Source of the DNA: a bacterium | GTDB taxonomy: Bacteria > Desulfobacterota > Deferrisomatia > Deferrisomatales > Deferrisomataceae | Reading direction: 5' to 3' | DNA length: 64,000 nt | Assembly: GCA_027021615.1 (NCBI GenBank) | Contig: JALUTY010000087.1 | Coordinates: forward strand, 1 to 64,000 | Part shown: positions 16,191 to 24,513 of the stretch, one piece after another | Layout of the letters: each line of letters opens with the position of its first letter | Position numbering within the stretch: the first letter of the stretch is position 1 | Notes under the pieces: generated by a model | Databases searched by the model: none | What the model was told of the DNA's origin: nothing | The model's input: the letters and a program-made list of their open reading frames with translations, nothing else | Translations under genes and position numbers: made by a program

Positions 16191-17147
16191 TCACCCCCGG
16201 CCCCCCTCCCGCTCGATCTCCACCCGGCCCAAGCCGAACGACGTGGCCTTTCCCAGATGAAACCGCTCGGCCCAAGCGAGCCACGGCACGAGCTCGGCCA
16301 CGTCGCCCTCGATCTCCACCCGGCCCACCACGCCGCCGAGCTGCATCCGGCTTCGCTGGCGGTTCGAGTAGCGGGTCCAGTCGAGCCACCGCAGCTCGGA
16401 ACGGCCGAACCGCACCCGCCCCCGCAGCCCCAGGATCGCCCGCACGCCCGGCTCCGGGTCGATGCCGCCGCCGTAGTACCGGGCCAGGTCGCCCCACCGC
16501 CGCGCCAAGGCCACCAGCAGGTCGTCGGCCGATAGCTCGTCCACCAGCCGGCCGTTTCGTTTCAGGCGAAAGGGGGTCACCAGCCGCACCGCCACCCGGC
16601 CGTCGAGCCGGGCCGGCGGCACGGGGGCCGGCGCCTCGACCAACGTCCCGGTGAGCGACTCCCACCCTTCGGCGTACACGGTGCGCCACCCGTCCTCGGC
16701 CAGGGCCTCCACGCGCCGAAGCGCCAGGGGCCTGCGCTCGCGCGTGAGGCCCCGGCGGCCCACCTCTTGGAAGGTGTACACCAGGTACGGAAGGGTGCCC
16801 CGGGCCGGGCCCATGAGCAACAGGGTGCAGGCGAGCTCCCGGCCCGGGCCCGCCTCGCGCTCCTCGCCCAGAGGCGGCACCAGCACGTAGGGGTGGGGGG
16901 CCCGGTCCACCCCGGGCTTTGGCCCCTGCTCGGGAGCCACCTGGGTCTCGAACAGGCGCTGGTACGTGCAGGTGGCCCGCACCAGGCAGGTGGGGCAGCG
17001 CTCGTCGCGCAGGGCGCAGGCCACCCGCCGCAGGCTGTGGCCGAACACCCCCCGGAAGGTGGAGCCCTTGTAGGCGGGAAGTCGCATGGGTTCCAACGGC
17101 TCCAGCGCGAAGCGGTACAGCTCGTGGGGCAGGTCGTTGAGCATCAT
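16191..17147 (-). CDS. cas6: Cas6 pre-crRNA endoribonuclease
   Basis: A 318-aa RAMP protein of the PF10040 Cas6 family. It opens with FALEPLEPMRLPAYKGSTFRG, quoted in part, then a Cys-rich CPTCLVRATCTYQRLF. It ends with the glycine-rich loop HLGKATSFGLGRVEI that binds crRNA in Cas6 proteins. It should cut the transcript of the array at 34-716 within each repeat to leave the ATTGCGAC handle. It stands alone between two repeat-filled gaps. Two adjacent ATGs (17,147 and 17,144) could be the start. Confidence 0.92.
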   Translation of the reverse strand: MMLNDLPHELYRFALEPLEPMRLPAYKGSTFRGVFGHSLRRVACALRDERCPTCLVRATCTYQRLFETQVAPEQGPKPGVDRAPHPYVLVPPLGEEREAGPGRELACTLLLMGPARGTLPYLVYTFQEVGRRGLTRERRPLALRRVEALAEDGWRTVYAEGWESLTGTLVEAPAPVPPARLDGRVAVRLVTPFRLKRNGRLVDELSADDLLVALARRWGDLARYYGGGIDPEPGVRAILGLRGRVRFGRSELRWLDWTRYSNRQRSRMQLGGVVGRVEIEGDVAELVPWLAWAERFHLGKATSFGLGRVEIEREGGRG

Positions 17148-17205
17148 CCCTTCGTCCCCTTGTGTTGGTTTGGACGTGCGGACGCTATTACTAATTCCAA
17201 CGAAA

Positions 17206-17300
17206 GTATTGCCAGGCCCGTGCCCCCTTCCCCTTGGGGAGTGCGGGGTGGGGGCCTGCTGGAGCGCCGGGTGCAGCTCCGACAGTCGCTGCCTCCGGCA
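17206..17300 (+). repeat. Short dispersed repeat (pair with 21,782-21,830)
   Basis: Within the gene-free gap 17,148-17,379, GTATTGCCAGG followed by TGCGGGGTGGGGGCCT and then GCGCCGGGTGCA recurs nearly unchanged at 21,782-21,830 in the gap before the AraC gene, without the 28-nt insertion seen here. A GGACGTGCGGACG unit precedes it at 17,172. No gene or clear terminator is visible. Confidence 0.6.
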
Positions 17301-17379
17301 CTCAGCCTACGCCTGGTGCTCTTCCGGCCTGGGGGACTCCGAACCGGTGCCTCCGCGTCCTCCGTGCTGCCGCCTCCCC

Positions 17380-18615
17380 TCACGGCATCCGGGGAAACAC
17401 GAGATCGTCCCTCAGGCCGAAGGTCTCCCGCAGTAGGGCCTCGAACCGCTGCGGGAGGTCGGCCTTCACCGGCTCGAACCCGTGGGCCAGGATGGAGTGG
17501 TTGCGGGCATAGAGCAGCGCCTTGAACTCCTCCTCCCTCTCCCGAAGCCGCACCCCCTCGGGCCGCCCCGCCTCGGCCAGGGCGGCGAACGTGGCCATCA
17601 GCGGGATCTGGCACGCCCCCTTCTCCTCGCTCCAGTACTTTTTTCGGTAGGCCTCGCGGATCGCCTCGGGCAGCAGCCCGGGGTCGGCCGCTCCGGTCTC
17701 GCAGCCGAACGTCTCCTCAAAAGCGATCTGGCCCAGCAGCTCCAGCGCCCGGTACAGCCGCGCCACGGCGTCGTCGTGGCGGCCCACCTCGGCCCGCCGC
17801 CGGGCGTTGGCCAGGAGGTCGATCACCTGCAGCCGGTGGCGCCGCCGGAACCCCCGGGTGCCCTGCTGGAGTCGGCTCAAAAACTCCAGGTTCGTCCGGG
17901 CCGCCTCGCCGACCTCCCGGTACCCCGCGTCGGGCCGGTACGCGACCCACTCCTCGATCCGGGCCACCCCCTCGCGCAGGCACTCCTTGGCCTGGGTGTG
18001 ACGGAAAGCGTCCCAGTGCTGGTAGCCCCGGGTGAGCGTCAGAAGCCCCTCGAGGAGCCGCCGGTCCTCGGGATCGTGGCCCAGCGCCCGCTCCAGCACC
18101 TCGGCGGCCGAGCCGTAGAGGTGCCGGTTGAACAGCGCCGCGAACAGCCGCCGCTCCTCTACGGCGAACAGCCTCCAGGGGCTCCACCCCGTGTGCACCC
18201 GCTCGGTACCGGTCTCCACGACACCCAGCCCACCCTTGTCGCGGCGGTCGCCGCCCACGTAGGAGAACCGGTACCCCCGGCCCACCGTGGCGAGCGCCAG
18301 GGCCGCGCTCATGGTCTTGGTGCCGCCGGTGTAGTCCACCATCACCTCGGCCGGCGGCACACCCTCGGCCTCCAGCACCTCGGCCGCTTGCAGGGCATCG
18401 GCGTAGCACCGGGCCAGGTCCTCGGGGTCCGATGCCAGAACGAGCCGGTAGTGGTAGTCGAGCCCGCTCTCGGCCGTCAGGGCCCGCACCTCCCCCAGCT
18501 TCTCCACCGACCGTTCGGAGCAGAAAAAGCACACGACCTTGGGCCGGTGCGCGGCCACGGCCGCGGCCACCGGCTCGGCCGTACCCCCCACCGACACGAG
18601 AAGCCCCTGAGCCAT
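17380..18615 (-). CDS. CARF-HEPN protein, TIGR02710 family
   Basis: A 411-aa Csm6/Csx1-like protein of the TIGR02710 (PF09670) group. The CARF domain shows GLLVSVGGTAEPVAAAV at the N-terminus and the ligand loop VDYTGGTKTMSAAL near 93-106. A helical linker follows. The C-terminus carries a HEPN-type RNase motif R371-x6-H378 (RNHSILAHG), within the Rx4-6H range. It would act as a cyclic-oligoadenylate-activated RNase in the cytoplasm. It is the rightmost gene of the CRISPR island and has its own long leader. Confidence 0.88.
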   Translation of the reverse strand: MAQGLLVSVGGTAEPVAAAVAAHRPKVVCFFCSERSVEKLGEVRALTAESGLDYHYRLVLASDPEDLARCYADALQAAEVLEAEGVPPAEVMVDYTGGTKTMSAALALATVGRGYRFSYVGGDRRDKGGLGVVETGTERVHTGWSPWRLFAVEERRLFAALFNRHLYGSAAEVLERALGHDPEDRRLLEGLLTLTRGYQHWDAFRHTQAKECLREGVARIEEWVAYRPDAGYREVGEAARTNLEFLSRLQQGTRGFRRRHRLQVIDLLANARRRAEVGRHDDAVARLYRALELLGQIAFEETFGCETGAADPGLLPEAIREAYRKKYWSEEKGACQIPLMATFAALAEAGRPEGVRLREREEEFKALLYARNHSILAHGFEPVKADLPQRFEALLRETFGLRDDLVFPRMP

Positions 18616-19147
18616 GGATCCCTCCGTTGCCTCGATTTTTGCCACACGCCGCCGCCCCGGCAGACGTCGGGTGCCGGGAACGCCGCCCGGCACCCCATAC
18701 GACGCCGCCCGCCCCAAAAGAGCAAGGCCCCGCGAGCCGGGAATCATGCTCCGGCAGGGCGGGTTCCGGGGCCAGGGCGGCAATGCTGCCGCCGGTTGCC
18801 GGCTGGGCGCGCGGCCCCGAACACACGAGCGGCCACCCCGCACGTCCTATGCGCGCGAGGTGGCCGCTCCTCGTTTCGTCTCGGTTCCCGCCGCCGTCAT
18901 GGGCTGCCCTCCCGCATCTTCGCCGCCTGCCATGGTAGCCGAGACGGTGGATGCCCAGCAACGAAACGACCAGAACCATCTTTATGCCGTGGGCCGGTGC
19001 AGGCTCACAGACGCCAACCGGGGCGCCTGCCCAGCGAGGAGCGGGGCTTCACTGTGGGTGGCCCCTCCCCTGGGTCGAAACAGCGTGCCCCAAGCGGAAC
19101 CGCGTCTGACGATCCGGCTAGCCAGGGAACAGGCAAGGGGGAGAAGG
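18616..19147 (-). promoter_or_regulatory. Leader and possible promoter of CARF-HEPN gene
   Basis: A 532-bp gap between convergent-free neighbours, with no credible gene. On the minus strand TTGCTG (18,961-18,956) and TACCAT (18,937-18,932) are 18 nt apart, a modest sigma70-like pair. Downstream are a dyad with 11-bp perfect arms GAGCGGCCACC (18,827-18,837) and GGTGGCCGCTC (18,859-18,869), then GGCCCCGAA, CCGGCAACC (18,802-18,794) and the hairpin GCGGCAATGCTGCCGC (18,777-18,792). This order repeats the element in front of cmr1. The stretch 18,970-19,147 shows nothing recognisable. Confidence 0.45.
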
Positions 19148-21466
19148 TCACGCCTTCGTGACCCTCACCCTCACCCCCCGGAAGGCCACCTGGCCGGAGA
19201 CCGGGCAGCGCGCCTCCAGGTTGGTGACGTGGTTGATGGACCGCCAAGCCGTGAAGGGGCTCTTTTCGCCGTAGGAGTAGGGCACGAACACGGTGTCCCT
19301 GCGGATGTCCGGCGAGACCACGGCCCGAGCCTCGGCCTCGCCGAACGGGGACCGCACCCTGACGCGGTCCCCGCTTCGGATGCCCAGCCGAGCGGCCGTG
19401 TCCTCGTGGATCACGCACACCTGGTCCGGTGCCAGGTCGTTGAGCCGTCGGATCCAGTGGGACGTGTGGCCCATGATGGCCCGGCAGGGGCGGCCGGTTG
19501 CCAGGTAAAGGGGATAGCCGTCCGGCTCCTCTCGTTTCCGGGTGAGCCGCACCCTGCGGGTGTACGTCCGGCCCTTCTGGAAGGGGGAGGGCACGACTGC
19601 CGAGCGGTCATAGGCGATGGTGAGCTCACCCGCCGGGGCCGCATCGGGGTCCGTGTAGTAATGGGGAACCGCGCTCAGCCCGTAGGCCGCGAACCGGCTC
19701 TCCAGCTCCTCGGTCCAGATCTCGATCCTGCCACTCTTCGTGGGAAACCGCTTGTCGAGGAACAGGGTGCCCCGCTCCTTCACGGCGTTGCCGTCGACCC
19801 GGATCGGCGCCCTAAGGGCATGATCCGGCCGGGCCGTGAACCGATCCACGGTGTAGCCTCCGGCGGCGCCGGCGAGGTTCTGTAGCTTCACCGGGTCCTT
19901 CAGGTCGTCGGTGAACACCTCGCCCCACCCCATGCGCTGACCCAGCTCGACCCACCACCACCGGTCCGGCCGGCACTCGCCGGGGGCCCGGACGATCTGC
20001 GGCACCCAGACGAACCGGCTGTCGTCGCTCACCGGGGCCAGGCCCCCGGCCTCGATCCACGTGGCCGCGGGCAAGATGTAGTCGAAGTAGTACGCGTTCA
20101 CGTTCTTCGTCAGGCCGTTGTAGACGCTGATCACGAGGCGGTCCATGAGCCGGCGGAGCCGGGACTGGTCGGGCCACTGGGTCAGGGGGCTTCCCGTGGC
20201 GATGAGGCCGCGGAGCGCGTAGGGGTACGCAGGGTCTTCGATGGACTCGAGCCAGCCCACCGGGTTCTTGCTGAGCTCCATCTCCGGCGGGGGCAGCTTC
20301 TCCTCGGGCAGGGGGATCCGCCCCGTGGACCGCCCGCCGTTGTTCAGGCAGCCATAGCCCATGGCCTTCTCACCGAAGTGCCCGGTGATGGCCGCCAGCA
20401 GGTAGAACGCCCGGTGGGTCTGGACGGCATTGGTGTGGTGGCTCAGACCCGAATTGCCGATCACAATCGCTTTGCGGGTGCGTGCGTAGAGCTCGGCCAG
20501 GTCCTGGATCTGCCTTTCGGAGAGGCCCGTGACCCCCGCCCCCCACGCAAGGGTGTACCCCCGGGCCAGGATCTCGGCCCGGAGGCGTTCGTAGCCCACC
20601 GTGTGGTCTCGGATGAACGCGTGGTCCACGAGGCCCCGGCTGATCAGGTGGTGGATCAGGGTCAGGGCCAGGGCCAGGTCGGTGCCGGGCCGGATCGGGA
20701 GCCACGTGTCGGCGTGCCCGGCGGTCTCGGAGCGGCGGGGATCGACGACCACCAGTCGGCACTTCCCCTGGGCCCTGCGCTCCCGGAGCCGGGAGTGGAT
20801 CACGGGGCGGGTGGCGGCCATGTTGCTGCCCACGAAGACGTAGAGATCGGCGGCGAAGAAATCGTCGTCGGTGTAGGTCCACGGGGTGTGCCGGGCTCCC
20901 ACCACGGAGACGCCGGCCGGCTTTGCGGAGTAGTTGCAGAAGGGGCCGGTCTTCTCGTAGTTGGGGGTGCCGTAGAGCCGGGCGAAGGCCGCGTTGAGCT
21001 TGCGGCCGTCCGAGGCGCTTCGGCCCGAGGCCCAGATCCCCAGGGCCCGGCCCCCGTGCCGCTCGCGCAGGGACCGGAGCTTGGCCGCGATCTCGTCCAG
21101 CGCCTGGTCCCACGAGATCCGCTGGAACCGGGCGCCGTCCCCGCGGGGGCCGACCCGTTTCAGGGGATGGGTGAGGCGAAGGGGGCTCTGGAGGAGCTCC
21201 AGGCTCCCCAGGGGCTTCACGCACATGCGTCCCCGGGTCACGGGATCCGCGGGGTTTCCGGTCACGTGCACGGCCTTGCCCTCCTTGACGTGGACGACGA
21301 GGCTGCATCCGCTCTGGCACCACATGCACCCCGTCACGTGTCGCTCCACATCTCCCTCAAAGGAGAGCAGAGAGCTTGCGTCCGCATAGGACAACACCGG
21401 GTGGACTCCTGCGGCCAGGGCCGCCTGCACCGCCAGCCCCACGAACTCCCTCCGATCCATCCGCAT
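19148..21466 (-). CDS. Tat-exported molybdopterin oxidoreductase
   Basis: A 772-aa catalytic subunit of the Mo-bisMGD (DMSO reductase) superfamily. It has an RR-type Tat signal (DRREFVGLAVQAALAAG), a 4Fe-4S site C47-x2-C50-x3-C54-x27-C82, and GPFCNYS, whose C177 is the likely Mo ligand, as in thiosulfate/polysulfide reductases. A C-terminal MGD-binding domain contains GRPCRAIMGHTSHWI. No dedicated Fe-S or membrane subunit lies beside it on the same strand; the ferredoxin at 23,290 is divergent. Substrate unknown. Start 21,466 is set by AGGAGG 8 nt upstream, giving an RR motif near the N-terminus. Confidence 0.88.
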   Translation of the reverse strand: MRMDRREFVGLAVQAALAAGVHPVLSYADASSLLSFEGDVERHVTGCMWCQSGCSLVVHVKEGKAVHVTGNPADPVTRGRMCVKPLGSLELLQSPLRLTHPLKRVGPRGDGARFQRISWDQALDEIAAKLRSLRERHGGRALGIWASGRSASDGRKLNAAFARLYGTPNYEKTGPFCNYSAKPAGVSVVGARHTPWTYTDDDFFAADLYVFVGSNMAATRPVIHSRLRERRAQGKCRLVVVDPRRSETAGHADTWLPIRPGTDLALALTLIHHLISRGLVDHAFIRDHTVGYERLRAEILARGYTLAWGAGVTGLSERQIQDLAELYARTRKAIVIGNSGLSHHTNAVQTHRAFYLLAAITGHFGEKAMGYGCLNNGGRSTGRIPLPEEKLPPPEMELSKNPVGWLESIEDPAYPYALRGLIATGSPLTQWPDQSRLRRLMDRLVISVYNGLTKNVNAYYFDYILPAATWIEAGGLAPVSDDSRFVWVPQIVRAPGECRPDRWWWVELGQRMGWGEVFTDDLKDPVKLQNLAGAAGGYTVDRFTARPDHALRAPIRVDGNAVKERGTLFLDKRFPTKSGRIEIWTEELESRFAAYGLSAVPHYYTDPDAAPAGELTIAYDRSAVVPSPFQKGRTYTRRVRLTRKREEPDGYPLYLATGRPCRAIMGHTSHWIRRLNDLAPDQVCVIHEDTAARLGIRSGDRVRVRSPFGEAEARAVVSPDIRRDTVFVPYSYGEKSPFTAWRSINHVTNLEARCPVSGQVAFRGVRVRVTKA

Positions 21467-21913
21467 CCCTTCGTCCTCCTTTTCCCTCGGATCCAAGCAT
21501 TCCATTGGATTTCTACAGGTCTAGGATCGGGATATCCAATCGATAATCCGGATAGGAGACGGCGGGGGACATCGACGCCGACTATGCCTGGCCAAGGCCC
21601 CCCATCCATCCTCGTGTCGGGGGCGGGGCCCTGGAGGCGGCTCGGGCCGGTTTCGGCAAGGGGCCACGCACCCCCCTTCCAAACAAAAGGGCGCGGGTCG
21701 CTCCCCAGGGCCGGCCGCCGCAAAATCGTACAAGACCCCTCCGGACCCGTGCGGTATGGTTATTACTGAGACCTTTCAAACGTATTGCCAGGATGCGGGG
21801 TGGGGGCCTTCTGAAGCGCCGGGCGCAAGCGCGGCGTCCGATCGCCGCGCCTTCTCATGCCGCCGCTTGCGCGTCTTTATCGCCGCCGGGTTCATGGTAA
21901 CGAGGAGCTCAGC
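21467..21913. promoter_or_regulatory. Divergent control region, oxidoreductase/AraC
   Basis: 447 bp between divergent starts. Three copies of ATCCAA/TTGGAT lie at 21,491-21,496, 21,505-21,510 (together an inverted repeat) and 21,534-21,539, close to the oxidoreductase start, as a binding site for the AraC protein might. GGATATCC and ATCGAT palindromes follow. A copy of the short repeat at 17,206 is found at 21,782-21,830, then a GCGGCG-rich stretch. Exact promoters could not be assigned. Confidence 0.4.
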
Positions 21914-22798
21914 ATGAAGCAGACGGCGCGGTACTGGCGGGACCCCCGTCTGGGAGGGATGGCCTTCCTGGAGGCCGCCTTCGTCAGGCACTCCTTCACC
22001 CGGCACTACCATCAGACCTTCGCCCTGGGGGCGACCGCCCGGGGAACCGGAGCCTTCTACTACCGCGGGGGCGAGCGCACCACTCCTCCCGGGAGCCTCA
22101 TCGTGATTGCGCCGGGGGAGATGCACACCGGCCGGCCCGTGGGGGATGCCGGATGGGCCTACAGGCTCTTCTACCCGGAGCCCGAGGTGCTCCGCCGGGC
22201 AGCGGAAGAGCTCGACGCCCGCCCCCGGGGCGTACCCCGCTTCTGCCGGGGGGTGGTGGAGGACCCGGACCTGGCGAGACGCGTGCTCCGCTTCCACGCT
22301 GCGGACGCGGCGTCCCCGATGGAGCGGGAGACGGCTTTGATGGAGGTCCTGGCCCTGCTCATCCGGCGTCACGCGGACGGCCGGACGACGTTGCGGCCCC
22401 CGGGCCGAGAGCGGCGGGCCGTGCGCCTCGTCAAGGAGTACATCGAGGCACGGTTCGCGAAACGGATCCATCTGGCGGAGCTGGCGCGGGTCGCGGGGCT
22501 CAGCCCGTTCCACCTGGTCCGGACCTTCCAGCGCGAGGTGGGGCTCCCTCCCCACGCGTACCTCACCCAGGTCCGAGTGGAGCGGGCTAAGGCGATGATC
22601 GCCAAAGGGACACCCCTGGTGGCCGTCGCGAACGCGGTGGGGTTCGTGGACCAGAGCCATCTGACCCGCAGCTTTCGCAGGATCGTCGGGGTCACCCCGG
22701 GGCTCTACGCCCGGGTGACGGCCCGGTTCCCCGCGGCCCCGGCCACATGGGCACGGGGCGCGGGGGACGATCGCCTGGGAGGCAGGGAGACGTCATGA
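21914..22798 (+). CDS. AraC-family transcription regulator
   Basis: A 294-aa regulator. The N-terminal cupin-like ligand domain contains HYHQTFALG and PPGSLIVIAPGEMHTG. The C-terminal double helix-turn-helix (about residues 175-275) reads IHLAELARVAGLSPFHLVRTF, cited from its start, and then AVANAVGFVDQSHLTRSFR. It likely controls the divergent molybdopterin oxidoreductase and its own operon with the MaoC-like gene, whose ATG overlaps its stop (22,795-22,798). The start at 21,914 follows GAGGAG; the upstream extension to 21,857 lacks a ribosome site. Confidence 0.9.
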   Translation: MKQTARYWRDPRLGGMAFLEAAFVRHSFTRHYHQTFALGATARGTGAFYYRGGERTTPPGSLIVIAPGEMHTGRPVGDAGWAYRLFYPEPEVLRRAAEELDARPRGVPRFCRGVVEDPDLARRVLRFHAADAASPMERETALMEVLALLIRRHADGRTTLRPPGRERRAVRLVKEYIEARFAKRIHLAELARVAGLSPFHLVRTFQREVGLPPHAYLTQVRVERAKAMIAKGTPLVAVANAVGFVDQSHLTRSFRRIVGVTPGLYARVTARFPAAPATWARGAGDDRLGGRETS

Positions 22799-23253
22799 GC
22801 AGACGATACTTCGAGGACCTTCGCGAGGGGGAGCGCCTTCCGTGCCGTAGCGTGCACCTCACCCTGGAGGAGATCGTGGGGTTCGCCAGGCGGTACGACC
22901 CCCAGCCGTTCCACATCGATCCGGCCGCGGCCGAGAGCTCCATCTTTGGGGGGATCATCGCCTCGTCGCTCCACACGCTCTCAGCCTGCACCCGGGTGGT
23001 GGTGGAGGCCCAGGGGGACATCGTGATCCTGGGCGGGGTCGGGCTTCACGAGGCCAGAATGCTCGGGCCGGTGAGGCCGGGGGACACCCTGACGGTGAGC
23101 GCGTCGTGGTGCGACCTCAGGCGGTCGAGAAGCCGGCCGGACCGTGGCCTCGCGTCCATCCGGTGCGAGGTGACCAACCAGAGGGGGGAGCGGGTGATCG
23201 GGTACGGCTACCGTTACATGGTGGCCTGCCGCCAAGGAGCCCGGCTTCGCTGA
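22795..23253 (+). CDS. MaoC-like hotdog hydratase
   Basis: A 152-aa single hotdog domain of the MaoC/(R)-enoyl-CoA hydratase type. It has the Asp/His active-site segment RYDPQPFHIDPAAA and FGGIIASSLHTLSACTR. It probably hydrates an enoyl-CoA or acts on a related thioester; the substrate is unknown. It is translationally coupled to the AraC gene, and the ferredoxin gene follows 36 nt on, so the three form a small operon. Confidence 0.85.
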   Translation: MSRRYFEDLREGERLPCRSVHLTLEEIVGFARRYDPQPFHIDPAAAESSIFGGIIASSLHTLSACTRVVVEAQGDIVILGGVGLHEARMLGPVRPGDTLTVSASWCDLRRSRSRPDRGLASIRCEVTNQRGERVIGYGYRYMVACRQGARLR

Positions 23254-23289
23254 GGCTTGGCGGCTCTTGACTTCCACGAGGAGAGGTCC

Positions 23290-23979
23290 ATGGACTGGGA
23301 GGCATACATCGACGCGACCGTGGCTCGGTACGACCGGTGGATCGCCGAGGGGAGGATGGTCTGCTCCTCCAAGGTGGTGCCGGTGGGCGAGTCGCTCCGG
23401 CTCCGCCAGTGGGTCATGCCGGGGGAGCAGGTGCTCGAGTACCTTCGGGCAAGCCCCTCCATCGCCCTGGCCGACTGCAGGTGCCGGGCCCTCGCCCGGC
23501 GGTGCGACAAGCCCCTGGACGTGTGCCTGTACCTGGGGCCCTTCGCCGAGCGCAACGTCGCAAGGGGGAGGGCCCGCGCGGTGAGCCTCGACGAAGCACG
23601 CGCAGCCCTTGGCCGGGCCGACGAGAGCGGCCTGGTTCACCTGACCCTGTACAACGAACACCGCGCGGTGTTCGCCGTGTGCAGCTGCTGCGAGTGCTGC
23701 TGTCACGACCTCCATCTTCTCAAACGCCGGGGCCGCGTGGATCTGGTGGCGCGCTCGGAGTACGTGTCCGTGACAGAGCCGGACGGCTGCGTCCACTGCG
23801 GTGCGTGCGTGGATCGGTGCGTGTTCGGAGCGCGGGCCCTGGAGGCCGATCGGATGATCTACTGCGCCGACAGGTGCTACGGCTGCGGGCTCTGCGTGAG
23901 CGTCTGCCCCGCCGGAGCCACCCGCATGGAAGAGCGCCCTCGGCAGCCCACGGGCCCGTCCCCAGGGACCCGCCCTTGA
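23290..23979 (+). CDS. Cys-rich 4Fe-4S ferredoxin-like protein
   Basis: A 229-aa soluble iron-sulfur protein. An N-terminal Cys cluster (DCRCRALARRCDKPLDVC) and CSCCECCC in the middle precede a classic two-cluster ferredoxin domain (CVHCGACVDRC then CYGCGLCVSVCP). It is a likely electron carrier for an unidentified oxidoreductase; the divergent Mo enzyme at 19,148 lacks its own Fe-S subunit, so a partnership is possible but unproven. ATG at 23,290 follows GAGGAGAG. Confidence 0.85.
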   Translation: MDWEAYIDATVARYDRWIAEGRMVCSSKVVPVGESLRLRQWVMPGEQVLEYLRASPSIALADCRCRALARRCDKPLDVCLYLGPFAERNVARGRARAVSLDEARAALGRADESGLVHLTLYNEHRAVFAVCSCCECCCHDLHLLKRRGRVDLVARSEYVSVTEPDGCVHCGACVDRCVFGARALEADRMIYCADRCYGCGLCVSVCPAGATRMEERPRQPTGPSPGTRP

Positions 23980-24006
23980 CCCTCGGCGATGCCGGTGGGC
24001 GGCCGA

Positions 24007-24453
24007 TCAGGGGTCCGGGGGCCCCGGAGCCGGCTCGTCCAGCAGGTACCGACGGGCCTCGGCCTCGATCCAGGCCCGGAACGCCTCGTCCCCCATGAGG
24101 GGCACCCAGCCGGCCGAGGGGTCCGTCCGGATCTCGAAGAGCCAACCCCGGCCGTAGGGATCCTCGTTGATCCACCCGGGGCGGGCCTCGGTCTCCCGGT
24201 TCACGGCGCTCACGGTGCCCCCGCACGGGGCGTAGACCCGGCCCACCCACTTGCCCGTCTCGATGCTGGCCACGGCGCCGCCGGCAGCGGCCCGGGTGCC
24301 AGGGGTGGGGAGCTGCAGGTACAGGATGTCGCCCCGGGTGTCCTGGCCGAAGTCGGTCAGGCCCACCCGCACGGCAGACCCCCGGAACAGGGCCCACTGG
24401 TGGTGCTCGTCGTAAAGGCGGTCCTCCGGGAAGTACCATCTGCCCACTCTCAC
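24007..24453 (-). CDS. GcvH-like lipoyl carrier protein (1)
   Basis: A 148-aa H-protein fold. WALFRGSAVRVGLTDFGQDTRGD is the typical opening, cited in part as VGLTDFGQDTRGD, and ASIETGKWVGRVYAPCGG places the lipoylated lysine at K68. No other glycine cleavage genes are nearby. It is the last gene after a second GcvH-like gene, a flavoprotein and an Fe-S protein, so it more likely serves that redox unit than glycine cleavage (inference). The start is GTG at 24,453, with GAGAGG 7 nt upstream. Confidence 0.85.
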   Translation of the reverse strand: MRVGRWYFPEDRLYDEHHQWALFRGSAVRVGLTDFGQDTRGDILYLQLPTPGTRAAAGGAVASIETGKWVGRVYAPCGGTVSAVNRETEARPGWINEDPYGRGWLFEIRTDPSAGWVPLMGDEAFRAWIEAEARRYLLDEPAPGPPDP

Positions 24454-24513
24454 GGTAGGGCCTCTCCTCTCCGCATCGGGTCAGCGGCTGCGGGCCCGGG
24501 AGCCGGCCGGAGC

